NCBI GenBank assembly: GCA_025062175.1 | Contig: JANXAX010000173.1 | Coordinates: forward strand, 1 to 5,825 | DNA from: Anaerolineae bacterium | Lineage (GTDB): Bacteria > Chloroflexota > Anaerolineae > 4572-78 > NAK82 | Direction of reading: 5' to 3' | DNA length: 5,825 nt | Part shown: positions 5,273 through 5,825 of the stretch, piece by piece | How positions within the stretch are numbered: position 1 is the stretch's first letter | Layout of the letters: the number at the start of each line of letters is the position of its first letter | Notes under the pieces: model-generated | Told to the model about the DNA's origin: nothing | Database searches by the model: none | Seen by the model: only the letters and a program-made list of their open reading frames with translations | Program-made: the position numbers and the translations under genes

Positions 5273-5764
5273 ATGGCACGTCGCGTAACGCTTAATACAC
5301 CTGCACCCGATTTCACTCTGTCGGATTGGCAGGGACAACCAGTGCAGCTTGCTCAATTCCGGGGTAAGCGGCACGTGGTGTTGGTCTTCAACCGTGGTTT
5401 CGTCTGACCGTTCTGCCGGCGGCATATGGCGCAGTTGCGTCAAGGGTATCCAGATTTCATCGCCCGCGGCGCGGAGGTCATCGTGGTCGGGCCGGAAGAT
5501 GCCACCGCCTTTCGCAAGGTTTGGCAACAAGAGGGTTTCCCTTTCATCGGGTTGCCCGACCCCACACATTCTGTGTTGCGGCTCTACGGTCAGGAAGTCA
5601 ACCTGTTCAAGCTCGGTCGCATGCCGGCTCAGGTGATCGTGGACCGTGCGGGGATTGTCCGCTATGCCCACTATGGCCATAACATGGCCGACATCCCATC
5701 CAATGCAGAGCTATTTGCCATCCTAGACGAGCTGAACACTCGGGATGTCGCGGCGACGGGTTGA
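5273..5764 (+). CDS. Peroxiredoxin-like (AhpC/TSA, redoxin) selenoprotein with in-frame TGA (Sec45)
   Basis: This is a predicted cytoplasmic thiol/selenol redox protein of 163 residues. It opens with the thioredoxin-fold signature of the AhpC/TSA family: NTPAPDFTLSDWQGQPVQLA, then FRGKRHVVLVFNRGF. After V44 comes TGA (5405-5407), then PFCRRHMAQLRQ and an intact remainder including AEVIVVGPEDA, PFIGLPDPTHSVLRLYG and MPAQVIVDRAGIVRY. In Cys-containing relatives the motif is RG-x-x-CPFCR, so TGA occupies exactly the first, nucleophilic Cys of CxxC, giving U45-x-x-C48. The canonical peroxidatic P-x-x-x-T-x-x-C is not kept, which points to the CxxC-type Prx-like subgroup; peroxide reduction or another disulfide chemistry are both possible. 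Coding quality is the same before and after the TGA, and no other defect exists. A candidate SECIS hairpin lies at 5427-5442. The alternative is a single nonsense mutation in a Cys enzyme; I consider Sec more likely. A second gene begins 34 nt downstream. Confidence 0.8.
5427..5442 (+). promoter_or_regulatory. Candidate bacterial SECIS hairpin downstream of the Sec TGA
   Basis: TGGCGC (5427-5432) pairs with GCGTCA (5437-5442), six pairs including one G-U, around the loop AGTT. The loop opens 26 nt after the TGA and carries a G at its second position. Both agree with the rule I know for bacterial SECIS elements: an apical loop roughly 16-37 nt beyond UGA with a G among its first two bases. A competing, nearer hairpin (CTGCC 5413-5417 with GG-C-GCAG 5428-5434, loop beginning GG) would place the loop only about 11 nt away. 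The element lies within codons for H51-R56, so it must satisfy both protein and RNA constraints. Confidence 0.55.
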
Positions 5765-5797
5765 GCACTGGCATTAGTGAGGAGGAAATACATCGCA

Positions 5798-5825
5798 GTG
5801 CAACAGTGTCGTCTGTGTGGCGTTC
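5798..5825 (+). CDS. Start of a probable zinc-ribbon protein gene (partial, runs off right edge)
   Basis: A strong ribosome site, GAGGAGGA (about 5779-5786), lies 11 nt before a GTG at 5798. The nine visible codons read M-Q-Q-C-R-L-C-G-V with a CxxC pair, like the N-terminus of a zinc ribbon or rubredoxin-like protein. The gene begins 34 nt after the stop of the Sec peroxiredoxin-like gene with no terminator between, so the two probably form an operon. Too little is visible to name a family. Confidence 0.45.

Noticed and set aside
5114..5680. Minus-strand 188-codon open frame
   Set aside because: It is antisense to the peroxiredoxin-like gene, with no family motif. The plus-strand frame explains the sequence on both sides of the TGA.
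5426..5764. Short peroxiredoxin-like gene starting at ATG 5426
   Set aside because: This start cuts off the first strands of the fold and the whole U-x-x-C motif, and has no ribosome site. The upstream 51 codons are clearly part of the same domain.

Overview
This is a bacterial window, moderately GC-rich, with dense coding at both ends and a middle strewn with transposon debris. The gene families are too widespread to fix the organism. The style (a family-5 solute-binding protein with a Sec signal, an FmdB zinc ribbon, a CPFC-type peroxiredoxin-like protein, ISAs1-like relics) would fit a Chloroflexota-like bacterium, but that is a low-confidence guess.

Left third (1-2735, minus strand): a peptide/nickel-type ABC importer operon. 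It starts from a near-consensus promoter (TTGACA, 17 nt, TATACT) about 170 nt upstream of the solute-binding protein gene. A permease gene of the DppB type follows and runs off the left edge. A 15-bp perfect hairpin sits between the two genes. The leader also holds a 16-codon ORF whose stop merges with the binding-protein ribosome site.

Middle (about 2755-3817): two diverged, truncated ISAs1-type transposase genes placed tail to tail. The plus-strand copy has a stop and a frameshift. The minus-strand copy has a compensating pair of frameshifts and has lost its C-terminal half. Both share an 11-nt outer sequence and similar leaders. From 3819 to 4082 no gene is convincing, but there is a plausible plus-strand promoter.

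Right part (4083-4809): a small dimeric alpha/beta-barrel-like protein (plus) and an FmdB-family zinc ribbon protein (minus) converge on a shared 16-bp bidirectional terminator. The zinc ribbon gene has a strong promoter at 4820-4848. A third, older transposase relic with at least five in-frame stops lies at about 4887-5240.

Right end (5273-5825): the most interesting gene. A peroxiredoxin-like protein of 163 residues is read straight through an in-frame TGA at 5405-5407. That TGA falls exactly at the first Cys of the redox motif (U-P-F-C-R in place of C-P-F-C-R), and a hairpin with a G in its loop follows at the spacing expected of a bacterial SECIS. This is most simply a selenoprotein that ordinary gene calling would miss or shorten to begin at 5426. 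A probable zinc-ribbon gene starts 34 nt downstream and leaves the window.
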